A stretch of DNA of 64,000 bases from Bernardetia sp. MNP-M8 (GTDB lineage: Bacteria > Bacteroidota > Bacteroidia > Cytophagales > Bernardetiaceae): assembly GCF_037126285.1 (NCBI RefSeq), contig NZ_CP147012.1:744001-808000 (forward strand). The letters are read 5' to 3'. The position numbers and the translations under genes were made by a program. Below are positions 52,001 through 60,044 of the stretch, piece by piece; the stretch's first letter is position 1; the number at the start of each line of letters is the position of its first letter. Below the pieces are notes generated by a model. That model did no database searches. It worked only from the letters and a program-made list of their open reading frames with translations, and was not told the DNA's origin.

Positions 52001-52975
52001 ATTGTGCTTTTCAGGCAAGTGTTTATCCATTTTGACAAACGCTAATAAATTTCGTAGAGGGTGAAACTCATCTACTGCCTCCATACCAAAGACAGGATTT
52101 CGAAACTGTCCTTCAAAATAAGCTACAAATAAAAGACGAAATCCAAAAGTAAGAGAGTTAGCATAAATTTCTTTTATAGAATACTCATTGCCATAACGAG
52201 CAAAAAGTCGCTGTCCAATCATTTCAATAATAGAATCTTTACCATAGATAAGCTCTTTGAGGTCTTTTTCTACTTCCAAGATGTATTCTTGATTTAGCTC
52301 TGAAAATGTTTTTTCTTTTGTAGCAATTCCTCTTTCTTTGTTGTAAAGTTTGAGTATTTGTTCTTTGTGAAAATTATAATAAAAATACTCAAAAGCTCTG
52401 TAATCGTCATTCTGAATAATCCATTCTAAGTCAATTTCGAAATAAATTTTGTCTTGTTTTGGATTTGTAATATCATAAAAACGCCATTTTTGTCCATTTG
52501 TAAGAAACCCATAATTGATTCTCAAATCAGATTGATAACGCAGAAGCTGAAAATGTGGATTTTTAGTTGTTGTTTCTCTATTATCCAAATTCACTTTATA
52601 GGCTTTAGATTCACACAAAGCCAAAATATTTTCTATACTAGATTTGTCTTTTCCTCCACTTATTCGTTCTACTTCCTCACTTTCAAAAAGGGCAAAATCA
52701 GGTTTATGAATTTTTCCAAATACTTTTTTTGTGATTTGATAGGTATAACCATATCCAATTTCTATCAAAATCGCTTTTACAAATTTGTCTTCCAGTTGCG
52801 CTTCTGAAAGCTCTACAATATTTAATTTGTTGTAAAGAATTTTTATATTTTCAAATGCTTTTTGGCAGTCTTTTTTATAGTCTCTATCAAAATAATTCTT
52901 CATTTCGTATTCTAAAAAATACGCATTGAAATAGGTGTTATCTGTAAACTGTGCGAAATAAGCTGTATTATCCAT
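49055..52975 (-). CDS. type IIG-like restriction endonuclease/DNA methyltransferase (Eco57I class)
   Basis: 1306 residues. N-terminal PD-(D/E)xK nuclease: HKPDFALF at about residue 90, then ALCESKAYK some 25-30 residues later. N6-adenine methyltransferase: motif I MDNACGSGHF (N at about 517) and motif IV GNPPWDKTKF (NPPW 781-784). FGVDLNEFAIELTRLSLWL and TYITPSAWIYEDSSINIRKHIF also fit Eco57I-type enzymes. The last 400 residues should be the target-recognition and coiled-coil region (LPIPQPSDAELSENKTYQTLIKNAL). One polypeptide would both methylate and cut DNA. No separate specificity or helicase gene is adjacent. Confidence 0.88.
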   Translation of the reverse strand: MDNTAYFAQFTDNTYFNAYFLEYEMKNYFDRDYKKDCQKAFENIKILYNKLNIVELSEAQLEDKFVKAILIEIGYGYTYQITKKVFGKIHKPDFALFESEEVERISGGKDKSSIENILALCESKAYKVNLDNRETTTKNPHFQLLRYQSDLRINYGFLTNGQKWRFYDITNPKQDKIYFEIDLEWIIQNDDYRAFEYFYYNFHKEQILKLYNKERGIATKEKTFSELNQEYILEVEKDLKELIYGKDSIIEMIGQRLFARYGNEYSIKEIYANSLTFGFRLLFVAYFEGQFRNPVFGMEAVDEFHPLRNLLAFVKMDKHLPEKHNGWNMMKHFFDYLNYGNIDLEMPLLNGGLFAEHKAPLLKLPLVLSNKDIEQILTLLLYHKGDELFQAYRDYKTLSVTHLGNIYEGLLESEFRQAFEGTYYLTFLDGKTEKEGYFDSYDYQEKKKNKKITILEERFYKNDELYLSNQSGNRKTTASYYTPQDITHFMAEESIQKLLKENEEKKKSILDLRLMDNACGSGHFLIASLDVLTSEALKRIENGTDKKLEQTIETEKITILQTLSQLNPIEYHQIDELRILKRILLKKIIFGVDLNEFAIELTRLSLWLDTFILGTPLSFIEHHIKKGNALVGARKEELYKSLQTDNNLFADSFKNKVAKIIEDLSQLSNLKDTTAEEIAQSKAIYKELEPSLQQLNLAMNFHTYKRFVPFIFESKAEAQKELDLLNATLTDFEDKIFNKKNGALVERIEKTAEKFSFFNYEISFAEVFQNGHRGFDLIIGNPPWDKTKFSDADFFSMWRSSYRTMKNKEKAATRQNVLDYKGIQNEYDTKKDFVVFANEYYKNYYPHNAGVGDNNLFRFFIEQNLGLLTKDGTLTYITPSAWIYEDSSINIRKHIFENYQLEFFYQFENKKAIFPDVHRSYKFAVFQITQLDKSKEKRKTLPVRFMQTDTEILYKTETYDGRKGILEYPYEDIYTLSPLHHALFEIKDQKDLDIIRNAYKRFDIINPDYIDFRRELDMTNDKNLFQEQKDEMVLYEGKMIHQYTNNLAQPNYWIKKDEFEAKLIKTEVSRLIKDISEYIPLEKRLSTKKNSVLSFLGLNEEEELEQFVVLNSEYYRLVFRDIASNTNIRSIICGIIPPQNTYGNTLQGSIPKRYIFKNGKVEIEEFSFEKLLFVQAILNSLVVDYIIRFLIDIHVNKTYLMRLPIPQPSDAELSENKTYQTLIKNALLLNLSNTTNLEELKDKVNFEVKKSEIPTTQKQKDKLQAENDLLIADLYGLTKEQVKHLTSPAYFKILNDKNKSYLSLLF

Positions 52976-53109
52976 TTTATTGTATCAATCGAATTATTTT
53001 TCTAATATAGATTCAAAGATAGTGATTTTTACTATTGGTCTTTTGCCATAACAAAAAAAGTTGGAACAAATTTACAAAAACAATATAGTCTATTTTTAGT
53101 CTTTTTGTG

Positions 53110-53144
53110 GTTGTTGGTGTCGCTGTCGCTAAAACACCAACAAC
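53110..53144. repeat. GTTGTTGGTGT / ACACCAACAAC hairpin, largest member of the family
   Basis: Perfect 11-bp stem with a loop of 13 nt, followed by GGC. It lies in the 302-bp gap between the restriction-methylase start and the TerD operon end. Confidence 0.8.
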
Positions 53145-53158
53145 GGCATTGATATAAA

Positions 53159-53195
53159 AAAACAGCTTGAAGTAAAAACTTACTGAAGCTGTTTT
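53159..53195. terminator. intrinsic terminator of the TerD operon
   Basis: AAAACAGCTT / AAGCTGTTTT with a 17-nt loop, about 85 bp beyond the last terD stop. Confidence 0.75.
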
Positions 53196-53219
53196 GTGAT
53201 TAATAAAAATCTTGCTGTT

Positions 53220-53236
53220 GTCGGTGTCTCACCGAC
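53220..53236. repeat. GTCGGTG-TCT-CACCGAC hairpin
   Basis: Perfect 7-bp stem with a 3-nt loop in the same gap. It resembles the GTTGGTG family with compensating changes in both arms. Confidence 0.65.
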
Positions 53237-53277
53237 GAAACAGACATAAACTAAAAGACATTATTTCTAAACTTGCT

Positions 53278-53838
53278 CTAAGCATATTTATCTACATAGC
53301 CTTGCAGACCTTCACGGTTTCCAACTCCAGAAGCTACAAAAGACCATTCATTATTTTGTTTTACAAGTCTTCCAAACTCTACATCAGTATCATTTGGAAA
53401 TTCTTCGTCTAGGTCATAAATCAGTATTTGTCTATCCGTTTTGACATCTACAATACGAATATAAGCATCCTTTAAAAGTCCAAAATGATGACGACGGGTC
53501 GCAGCTTCGTGAATAGTGACAGCCAAAATAAGTTCTGTTACTTCAGGATTTATGGTAGCAAGATTGACCAAAATCATTTCGTCATCTCCATCGCCGTCGC
53601 CTGTTCGATTATCGCCCAAATGTTGAGCAGAGCCATCAGGAGATTTCAAATTATTATAAAAAACTAGATATTCATCCGAAATAAGTTTTCCATTTTTTCC
53701 AATCATAAACATAGATACATCCAAATCTAGTTTGTTAGATGTTTTCATATCCCAGCCTAATCCTATCATTATTTTTTCTAAGCTAGGTTCTTTTTTTGTT
53801 AAATTAAGTGTACTTCCTTTTGTGAGTTTGATTGACAT
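53278..53838 (-). CDS. TerD-family stress/tellurium-resistance protein, paralogue 3
   Basis: 186 residues, the normal TerD length. MSIKLTKGSTLNLTKKEPSLEKIMIGLGWD at the start, LDVSMFMIGKNGKLISDEYLVFYNNLKSPDGSAQHLGDNRTG in the middle, and the calcium-binding GDGDGDDEM loop intact, followed by VTIHEAATRRHHFGLLKDAYIRIVD and FGRLVKQNNEWSFVASG. TerD proteins are Ca2+-binding cytoplasmic proteins of the Ter stress system. Very similar to paralogue 1 at 54706, and the last gene of the operon. Confidence 0.93.
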   Translation of the reverse strand: MSIKLTKGSTLNLTKKEPSLEKIMIGLGWDMKTSNKLDLDVSMFMIGKNGKLISDEYLVFYNNLKSPDGSAQHLGDNRTGDGDGDDEMILVNLATINPEVTELILAVTIHEAATRRHHFGLLKDAYIRIVDVKTDRQILIYDLDEEFPNDTDVEFGRLVKQNNEWSFVASGVGNREGLQGYVDKYA

Positions 53839-53868
53839 ATTTTAATAAATTTAGATTTTAGAAGTATG

Positions 53869-53886
53869 AATTTAGAATTCTAAATT
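53869..53886. repeat. 18-bp perfect palindrome between terD genes
   Basis: AATTTAGAATTCTAAATT, part of a 90-bp AT-rich spacer with further TTCTAAATT/AATTTAGAA copies. A similar spacer lies between the first two terD genes. Confidence 0.7.
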
Positions 53887-53938
53887 GAAGGGTATTGAAA
53901 TTAGTTCTACCTTCTAAATTCAGAACTCTAAATTGGTT

Positions 53939-54574
53939 TTATAAATATTCATCAGCAATAATATCTAATGTTTGGCTTATCTGAGGTGCAGCAATAGCTT
54001 CTCCAATGGCTTTAAACTCCCATTTTCCAGAAGCATGTCGTATCATTTTTCCCATAACCATTGAGGTATGCCCTGCAAATTTTGGTTCAGATGACAAATT
54101 AAATGTAGCTAAAACTTCTCTTACTTCTCTTCTATTTCCTTCAAAAATTCGAATCTTAGAATAAGGAATTTCTGCAAAATCTTGTCCTTTGTATGAGTTT
54201 AAAAAGAAGATAAGTTGGGTTGCTTCTACATTAATTTTGTTGAGTTCGATTTCAATGATTTCATTGTCGAAATCATCTGTTTTGCTATCACCTTCTCTAT
54301 CATCGCCACTATGAACGATAGCTTTATCTTTAGAAACAAGTGAAGAATAATAAACTAAATCAATTCGGTTTCCGTCTTTATCAAAAATGGCAACACTTCC
54401 ATCCAAATCTACACTTTCATTGCTAGAAACCAAACCAAAAAGTTGTTTTGTTTTTATCATTCCCCAGTTTACTCCGATACAAATTCGGTCATAAGTTTTA
54501 CCAGCTTTTTCTAAGGAAATAGAACTTCCTTTTTTGAGATTAATACCTGTTTTTTTATTTAATGAAATACTCAT
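53939..54574 (-). CDS. TerD-family protein, divergent paralogue 2
   Basis: 211 residues. The TerD framework is recognisable (SISLNKKTGINLKKGSSISLEKAG; CIGVNWGM; VDLDGSVAIFDKDGNRIDLVYYSSL; IVHSGDDREGDSKTDDFDNEIIEIEL), but the acidic loop is longer and different from the GDGDGDDE of its neighbours, so calcium binding may differ. The end, KMIRHASGKWEFKAIGEAIAAPQISQTL, keeps the WEFKA strand. It is probably a heteromeric partner of the two canonical TerD proteins on either side. Confidence 0.88.
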   Translation of the reverse strand: MSISLNKKTGINLKKGSSISLEKAGKTYDRICIGVNWGMIKTKQLFGLVSSNESVDLDGSVAIFDKDGNRIDLVYYSSLVSKDKAIVHSGDDREGDSKTDDFDNEIIEIELNKINVEATQLIFFLNSYKGQDFAEIPYSKIRIFEGNRREVREVLATFNLSSEPKFAGHTSMVMGKMIRHASGKWEFKAIGEAIAAPQISQTLDIIADEYL

Positions 54575-54627
54575 ATATAAATTTAGATTTTAGAATTATG
54601 AATTTAGAATTAAATGCAATGATATAA

Positions 54628-54698
54628 AGTTAGATTTTAGAAGTCAGAATGAAATTAGAAATTTGTCATTAATTCTAAAATCTAACTTCTGACTTCTA
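54628..54698. repeat. 15-bp inverted repeat in the terD spacer
   Basis: AGTTAGATTTTAGAA (54628-54642) with its exact complement at 54673-54687, plus TTAGAAGTCAGAA (54638-54650) with TTCTGACTTCTAA (54686-54698). Nested stems could form alternative RNA structures in the operon mRNA. Confidence 0.75.
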
Positions 54699-54705
54699 AA
54701 TTTAT

Positions 54706-55266
54706 TTAAGCGTATTTGTCTAAAAATGCCTGTAAACCTCCATTTTCACCTACTCCAGAAGCTATAAACGACCATTCGCCATTTTCTCTAACTAATCTTC
54801 CAAACTCTACATCTGTATTTGAAGAGAATTCTTCATCTAAATCATAACGTAAAATTTCTCTATCCGAACTCACATCAACAATTCTGATATAAGCATCTTT
54901 CAACATTCCATAATTATGACGACGAGCAGCAGCTTCATGAATAGAAGCCACAAAAATAAGTTCATTTACATCTGATGAAACAAGAGGCAAGTTTGCCAAA
55001 ACCATTTCGTCATCACCCTCACCATCACCAGTTCGGTTATCGCCTGTGTGCTGAATAGAACCATCTGGCGATTTGAGGTTATTGTAAAAAACAAAATATT
55101 CGTCAGCAGGCACTTTACCAGAAGCTCCTACCATAAAAACAGATACATCAAGGTCTAATTTTACACCTGACTTCATTTCCCAGCCAAGTCCGACCATTAC
55201 TTTTTCTAAACTAGGTTCGTTTTTAGAGAGGTTGAAACGTCCTCCTTTTTTTAGCGAAATTGCCAT
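54706..55266 (-). CDS. TerD-family stress/tellurium-resistance protein, paralogue 1
   Basis: 186 residues, close in sequence to paralogue 3. MAISLKKGGRFNLSKNEPSLEKVMVGLGWEMKSG, VFMVGASGKVPADEYFVFYNNLKSPDGSIQHTGDNRTGDG, calcium loop GDGEGDDEM, then ASIHEAAARRHNYGMLKDAYIRIVD and FGRLVRENGEWSFIASG. It lies 108 bp downstream of the PspA-like gene. The operon of coiled-coil protein plus three TerD paralogues fits the Ter/Psp stress modules known from comparative genomics. Confidence 0.94.
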   Translation of the reverse strand: MAISLKKGGRFNLSKNEPSLEKVMVGLGWEMKSGVKLDLDVSVFMVGASGKVPADEYFVFYNNLKSPDGSIQHTGDNRTGDGEGDDEMVLANLPLVSSDVNELIFVASIHEAAARRHNYGMLKDAYIRIVDVSSDREILRYDLDEEFSSNTDVEFGRLVRENGEWSFIASGVGENGGLQAFLDKYA

Positions 55267-55374
55267 TTTTCGAGTTATTTTAAGTGTGAAATTGAATAAA
55301 TAAATTTAGATTGTACGTTGTTAAAACATAGTAAATATTTTTCTATTATTACCGTTTTTCAACTGAATAGATAA

Positions 55375-56478
55375 TTATTTACCAAAAAATTTTTTCATTT
55401 GTTCTTCTTTACTGAGTTGTTCTTGTGTTTTTTTTGATTCTTGTTTAGGCATTTCTTTCTTTTTTTCTACTTTCTCATCCTTTTCAAAAAAATCATTTAT
55501 AACTGATTTTTTGACATCTTTGGTAGAATCATTTTCTACGTTTTTACTTTGAGAAAAAAAGTTATTTAAAATATCGGATTTGTTTTCTGTTGCTTTATTT
55601 TCCTTCTCAAAATGTGCCTTAATTTCGTCTTCTAGGTTTTTATTTTCTGTATTATTTACTGTTTTTATATGTGTTGTCTTGAACTGTTCTAAAAGATTCT
55701 TTCGTTTTTCTTCTAACTGTTTTTTCTCATTTTGCTTTTGCTGCTGCGTTTTATTTTCGTTTCTACTGAAAAGCTGTTCAATTCTTTTTCTCTGTTTTTC
55801 TTGAATTTTCTCTTGTTCTTGTTGTTGATAGTTTTCGAATTTCTTATTTATTTTTTCATCTATATCTTGTAAAGAATTAGCTTCTAGTCCATCAATTTGA
55901 TTTTCGATATCCAAAACACCATCTACCAAATCCACTTCAATTTGTGCCTGATTTACTTTATCTTCAAATAAATCTATTTCATTAGAAATCTCTAAATCAT
56001 CAAGCACTAATTGTAGTTCTCGTTGATTTTTTGCGTTTTGAAGTTTGTTGATGAGTAAAACTTCTTTTGTTTTTAATTCTTGTAGTTGTAAAGTCAGCTT
56101 TTGCTTTTGAAGTTGCATTTGCTGCCAAGTCTGTAACACATTATTATAAAGTGTTTCGAATTCTCTCTTTTGTTTTTCTAGATTTTCTTTTTGAAGAATA
56201 TGCGAACTAGCAAGTGATTTATTTTTACTTCTTAGAGCATACTGCAAAGCCGTTTCTTCTTGCTGAATGGCATATTTTATTTGTTCTATTTTTTGATATA
56301 ATTCTTCTTTATTTTTCCTGACGTTTTCCCAAATGACACTATTTTTTTGGATAGCTTGTTCAATTTGCACAATTGCCAATTTAAAGATTTGACTTGCATC
56401 TCCTCTTTCTGCTTTTTCTTGCTCTATACGAGCATGTTCTTCATTGACTTGCAAAATTCTGCTGATTCTTTTCCACAT
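55375..56478 (-). CDS. PspA/IM30-like coiled-coil protein, first gene of the TerD operon
   Basis: 367 residues from MWKRISRILQVNEEHARIEQ; nine more codons upstream are possible but unlikely. The first 220 residues have the PspA layout: a short amphipathic N-terminal helix, a DASQIFKLAIVQIEQAIQKN segment like the start of PspA's second helix, then long coiled coils (KEELYQKIEQIKYAIQQEETALQYALRSKNKSLA). The last 150 are an E/K/Q-rich, probably disordered extension absent from ordinary PspA. It likely binds and remodels the inner membrane under stress. The link to TerD genes supports that. Alternatively it is a generic coiled-coil protein. Confidence 0.7.
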   Translation of the reverse strand: MWKRISRILQVNEEHARIEQEKAERGDASQIFKLAIVQIEQAIQKNSVIWENVRKNKEELYQKIEQIKYAIQQEETALQYALRSKNKSLASSHILQKENLEKQKREFETLYNNVLQTWQQMQLQKQKLTLQLQELKTKEVLLINKLQNAKNQRELQLVLDDLEISNEIDLFEDKVNQAQIEVDLVDGVLDIENQIDGLEANSLQDIDEKINKKFENYQQQEQEKIQEKQRKRIEQLFSRNENKTQQQKQNEKKQLEEKRKNLLEQFKTTHIKTVNNTENKNLEDEIKAHFEKENKATENKSDILNNFFSQSKNVENDSTKDVKKSVINDFFEKDEKVEKKKEMPKQESKKTQEQLSKEEQMKKFFGK

Positions 56479-57271
56479 AGTTTTTTTGAGAATAATGGCA
56501 TACAAAAATTAAGTTTGTATCACATCAAAGTAGTTAAAATTTAATAGATGAATGATAATAAAGATAGAACTATTTAAAGAGGTTTATACACCTTGTATGT
56601 ATGTTGTTATACGCAAAAATGTTAAAAAGGATAGGAAAAATCTAAAAAAAAACAAACTTAATGAACATCAAATTCATTAATCAACTGATTTACAGAAAGT
56701 TGTAATCACACATGACACTACTTTATTTTCTAACTAGAACAATACCTTTGCTTATTTATCTTGGAACAGAGTAAAAGAAATAGTTGTCTGATGATTTTTG
56801 TGGTAAGGTAAAAAATTTATTTGTCTTTCTGTTCTGTTAGGAACTACATATTGGTAGGACTTCAAGATTTTTAATACAAAATGCGACCAATATACAACTC
56901 CTACGGAGTAAATGATTTTTAACTTTTCTGTTTTTATCTACTCCTAACGGAGTAAAAATCAAAATTTCTCAATAGCCTTATGGCTATGTTAAGAACACCG
57001 ACGACTTCCACAAGAAATATCAGCCAAGCAAAAATGACATACTAAACATTGAAAACAAACCGACAAAATGGCAGTAAAACTAAAATCAAAACGACACAAA
57101 AAGACAAAATTTACACTCAAAAAATCATTTTTGGTATTGGCATATTGTATGTAAAGACTACAACGAAAGTGTCACATACAAAATCAAACAAACTCAAAAT
57201 AGAGTTTAATAAGATAAGCGTGATGACATAAAAATTATGTATTCATTCACTATTAAATAAACTAGACAACT
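56479..57271. other. 793-bp non-coding region upstream of groES with several palindromes
   Basis: It has only short, poor ORFs. It contains ACTCCTACGGAGT (56897-56909), ACTCCTAACGGAGT (56940-56953) and ATAGCC-TTAT-GGCTAT (56972-56987) within 91 bp, a cluster that looks like a dispersed repeat element. I see no CIRCE operator (TTAGCACTC-N9-GAGTGCTAA) for groES and no clear promoter. Confidence 0.5.
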
Positions 57272-57550
57272 ATGGCTGATGTAAATATTCGTCCTTTAGC
57301 AGACCGTGTATTGGTTGCTCCTGATGCAGCAGAAGAAAAAACGGCAAGTGGAATCATCATTCCTGATTCGGCAAAAGAAAAACCACAACGTGGAAAAGTA
57401 ATCGCAATAGGAAATGGTAAAAAAGACGAACCAATTACTGTAAAGGTAGGTGATAACGTTCTTTATGGTAAATATTCAGGTACAGAAATCAATGTAGAAG
57501 GACAAGATTACCTTATCATGCGTGAATCTGACATTTATGCAGTTGTTTAA
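57272..57550 (+). CDS. groES: co-chaperonin GroES
   Basis: 92 residues. [34 protein letters not shown] at the start, then the mobile loop, [32 protein letters not shown] and [13 protein letters not shown] at the end, all standard GroES. A seven-membered lid for GroEL. It is followed by groEL after 178 bp, unusually long for this pair, with a hairpin in between. Confidence 0.98.
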   Translation: MADVNIRPLADRVLVAPDAAEEKTASGIIIPDSAKEKPQRGKVIAIGNGKKDEPITVKVGDNVLYGKYSGTEINVEGQDYLIMRESDIYAVV

Positions 57551-57565
57551 TTAAACAATAAGTCA

Positions 57566-57581
57566 TTGGTGGAGACACCAA
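57566..57581. repeat. TTGGTG-GAGA-CACCAA hairpin between groES and groEL
   Basis: Member of the GTTGGTG family, followed by CAACGGCAAA. It lies inside the groESL transcript, 16 bp after the groES stop. Confidence 0.7.
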
Positions 57582-57728
57582 CAACGGCAAACAAAAATGT
57601 TAGATTTTTTTATGGATTTATTTTTTAGACAAGTAGCAATTTGATTTATCAAATTCTATCTATTCAATTTCATAAAAACACATTTCTACAAAAAATTTTA
57701 ATAGAACAAAAAAAACATTCAAAATATT

Positions 57729-59375
57729 ATGGCTAAGATAGTAGTATTCGATACAGTAGCTCGTGAAAGACTTAAAAAAGGCGTTGATGCTTTGGCAAAC
57801 GCAGTAAAAACAACTTTAGGACCTAAAGGTCGTAATGTAGTTATCGACAAAAAATTTGGTGCACCTTCAGTTACTAAAGATGGTGTAACAGTTGCCAAAG
57901 AAATTGATTTGAAAGACCCTATCGAAAATATGGGTGCACAGCTTGTAAAAGAAGTAGCTTCAAAAACGGCTGATATGGCTGGTGATGGTACTACAACTGC
58001 AACTGTTTTGGCTCAAGCTATCTTTAATGCAGGTATCAAAAATGTTGCTGCTGGTGCAAATCCAATGGATTTGAAACGTGGTATGGACAAAGCTGTAATC
58101 AAAGTAGTTGAGAGTTTGAAATCTCAATCTAATCCAATCAAATCGTCTTCAGAAGTTGCTCAAGTAGGTGCAATCTCTGCAAACAATGACATGGAAATCG
58201 GTAAAATGATTGCTGATGCTATGGATAAAGTGGGTAAAGATGGTGTAATCACAGTAGAAGAAGCTCGTGGTACTGAAACAGAAGTAAAAACTGTTGAAGG
58301 TATGCAGTTTGACCGTGGTTATTTGTCTCCTTATTTTGTTACTAATACAGAAACAATGGAAGTTGAATTAGAAGATGCTTATATTCTAATTTATGACAAA
58401 AAAATCTCTTCTATGAAAGAACTTCTTCCTATTTTGGAACAAGTTGCTCAAAGTGGTAAACCTTTGGTTATCATTTCAGAAGATGTTGATGGCGAAGCAT
58501 TGGCTACTTTGGTAGTAAACAAAATTCGTGGTGCTCTCCGTATTGCTGCTGTTAAAGCTCCAGGTTTTGGTGACCGTCGTAAAGCTATGTTGGAAGATAT
58601 TGCTACTCTTACAGGTGGTACACTTATCAGCGAAGAGCGTGGTTACAAATTAGAAAGTGCAGAAGTGTCTTACTTAGGACGTGCTGAAAAAATCACTATC
58701 GACAAAGACAATACTACAATTATCAATGGTGCTGGCGAAAGCGATAACATCAAACGTCGTATCAACGAAATCAAATCTCAAATTGAGAAAACAACTTCTG
58801 ATTATGACCGTGAGAAATTGCAAGAGCGTTTGGCTAAATTAGCTGGTGGTGTTGCAATCCTTTATATCGGTGCAGCTACAGAAGTAGAAATGAAAGAGAA
58901 AAAAGACAGAGTAGATGACGCATTACACGCAACTCGTGCAGCCGTACAAGAAGGTGTAGTACCTGGTGGTGGTGTAGCATTTATCCGTTCTTTGGATTCT
59001 TTGAATGACTTTGTTGTTGGTAAAAATGGCATCGAAAACCAAGACCAAGAAACAGGTGTAAACATTATCCGTCAAGCTCTTGAAGCTCCTCTTCGTACTA
59101 TCGTTTCGAATGCAGGTCTTGAAGGTTCTGTAATTGTACAGAAAGTAAGAGAAGGAAAAGGCGATTTTGGTTACAATGCTCGTGAAGATAAATACGAAAA
59201 CTTAGTAGCTGCTGGTGTTCTTGACCCAACTAAAGTTTCTCGTTTAGCTCTTGAAAATGCTGCTTCTATTGCTTCTCTTTTACTTACTACTGAGTGTGTA
59301 ATTGCAGATGATCCAGAAGAGAAAGAAGCTATGCCTTCTGCTCCTGGTATGGGTGGCATGGGTGGAATGATGTAA
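57729..59375 (+). CDS. groEL: chaperonin GroEL
   Basis: 548 residues. [30 protein letters not shown] near the start, the ATP site [15 protein letters not shown] at about 83-97, [52 protein letters not shown], and the methionine/glycine-rich end [10 protein letters not shown] complete, normal-length double-ring chaperonin. It starts 178 bp after groES and ends with a strong terminator. Confidence 0.99.
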   Translation: MAKIVVFDTVARERLKKGVDALANAVKTTLGPKGRNVVIDKKFGAPSVTKDGVTVAKEIDLKDPIENMGAQLVKEVASKTADMAGDGTTTATVLAQAIFNAGIKNVAAGANPMDLKRGMDKAVIKVVESLKSQSNPIKSSSEVAQVGAISANNDMEIGKMIADAMDKVGKDGVITVEEARGTETEVKTVEGMQFDRGYLSPYFVTNTETMEVELEDAYILIYDKKISSMKELLPILEQVAQSGKPLVIISEDVDGEALATLVVNKIRGALRIAAVKAPGFGDRRKAMLEDIATLTGGTLISEERGYKLESAEVSYLGRAEKITIDKDNTTIINGAGESDNIKRRINEIKSQIEKTTSDYDREKLQERLAKLAGGVAILYIGAATEVEMKEKKDRVDDALHATRAAVQEGVVPGGGVAFIRSLDSLNDFVVGKNGIENQDQETGVNIIRQALEAPLRTIVSNAGLEGSVIVQKVREGKGDFGYNAREDKYENLVAAGVLDPTKVSRLALENAASIASLLLTTECVIADDPEEKEAMPSAPGMGGMGGMM

Positions 59376-59443
59376 GAATCATTTCCTTAAAAACTTGCAG
59401 CGTATTTTTAGCATTCTCTTTTGAAATGTACGCTACAAAACTT

Positions 59444-59486
59444 AAAAAGTCATTTCTTCTTTGAAAAAGGAGGGAATGACTTTTTT
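59444..59486 (+). terminator. intrinsic terminator of groESL
   Basis: AAAAAGTCATT / AATGACTTTTT stem with a 20-nt partly paired loop and a T-run, 69 bp after the groEL stop. Confidence 0.8.
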
Positions 59487-59596
59487 GTATTTTGATAAAT
59501 AAACCTGTCCTTACGAATTAAATAGTCTTTCATTTTCTAAAATTCGTTGGTGAGATAATCATCAAAACAAATAGAAATTGGATTTTAGGATAAAAA

Positions 59597-59683
59597 TATA
59601 GTTTCATAGAAGATAATGTTTTTGAAATCAATGAAGCAGCAAATAATGAACTAGTTTTGATAGAAGAAAATAATAAAGGTTAA
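59597..59683 (+). pseudogene. coding-like C-terminal remnant
   Basis: After an in-frame stop the frame reads KYSFIEDNVFEINEAANNEL and continues VLIEENNKG to a TAA, with strongly protein-like composition. It looks like the tail of a lost gene. The family is not recognisable. Confidence 0.35.
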
Positions 59684-59739
59684 GTAATTGAGCTAAATTA
59701 TTTACAGCTTATTTATTAAGCATCTTTTTTAGAATGAAA

Positions 59740-59759
59740 CCCATAACTTTAGTTATGGG
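59740..59759. repeat. CCCATAACT-TT-AGTTATGGG hairpin
   Basis: Perfect 9-bp stem with a 2-nt loop, preceded by GAATGAAA. Hairpins of this type occur at the ends of IS200/IS605 elements and related REP-like sequences. No transposase is nearby. Confidence 0.6.
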
Positions 59760-60044
59760 ATAGTTAGAGGGTGTTTTCTGCTTTTTTTTGTTATATGTAA
59801 TTCTGCCCAATTACTTATCACTGTTATTTTTGTATGTAAAAGTCTTCCAGACTGTTGAATTTCATAAACTATTGTTTTTTATGTTAGAGTAGAGTAAAAA
59901 TAGTATTATTTAAAGTTTAAAAATCAAATAATTAGTAATTTATTCCACTATTAGTTTAATTTTATTACTTTTGATATTCATAAATACAGGGTTTAATTAA
60001 TTATCTTATATTTCAGTTTTCCTTAATAATAATAATAAAAATAA

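Larger units (their letters stand above)
59487..60044. other. non-coding region with gene debris and an IS200-like hairpin
   Basis: 558 bp without an intact gene. It contains a short coding-like remnant (59597-59683) and a CCCATAACT hairpin at 59740-59759. The stretch just before the IS630 element is AT-rich without features. Confidence 0.5.

Noticed and set aside
57049-57231. 60-codon ORF upstream of groES
   Set aside because: TTG start, K/T/N-rich composition typical of random AT-rich DNA, next to a cluster of palindromes; not protein-like.
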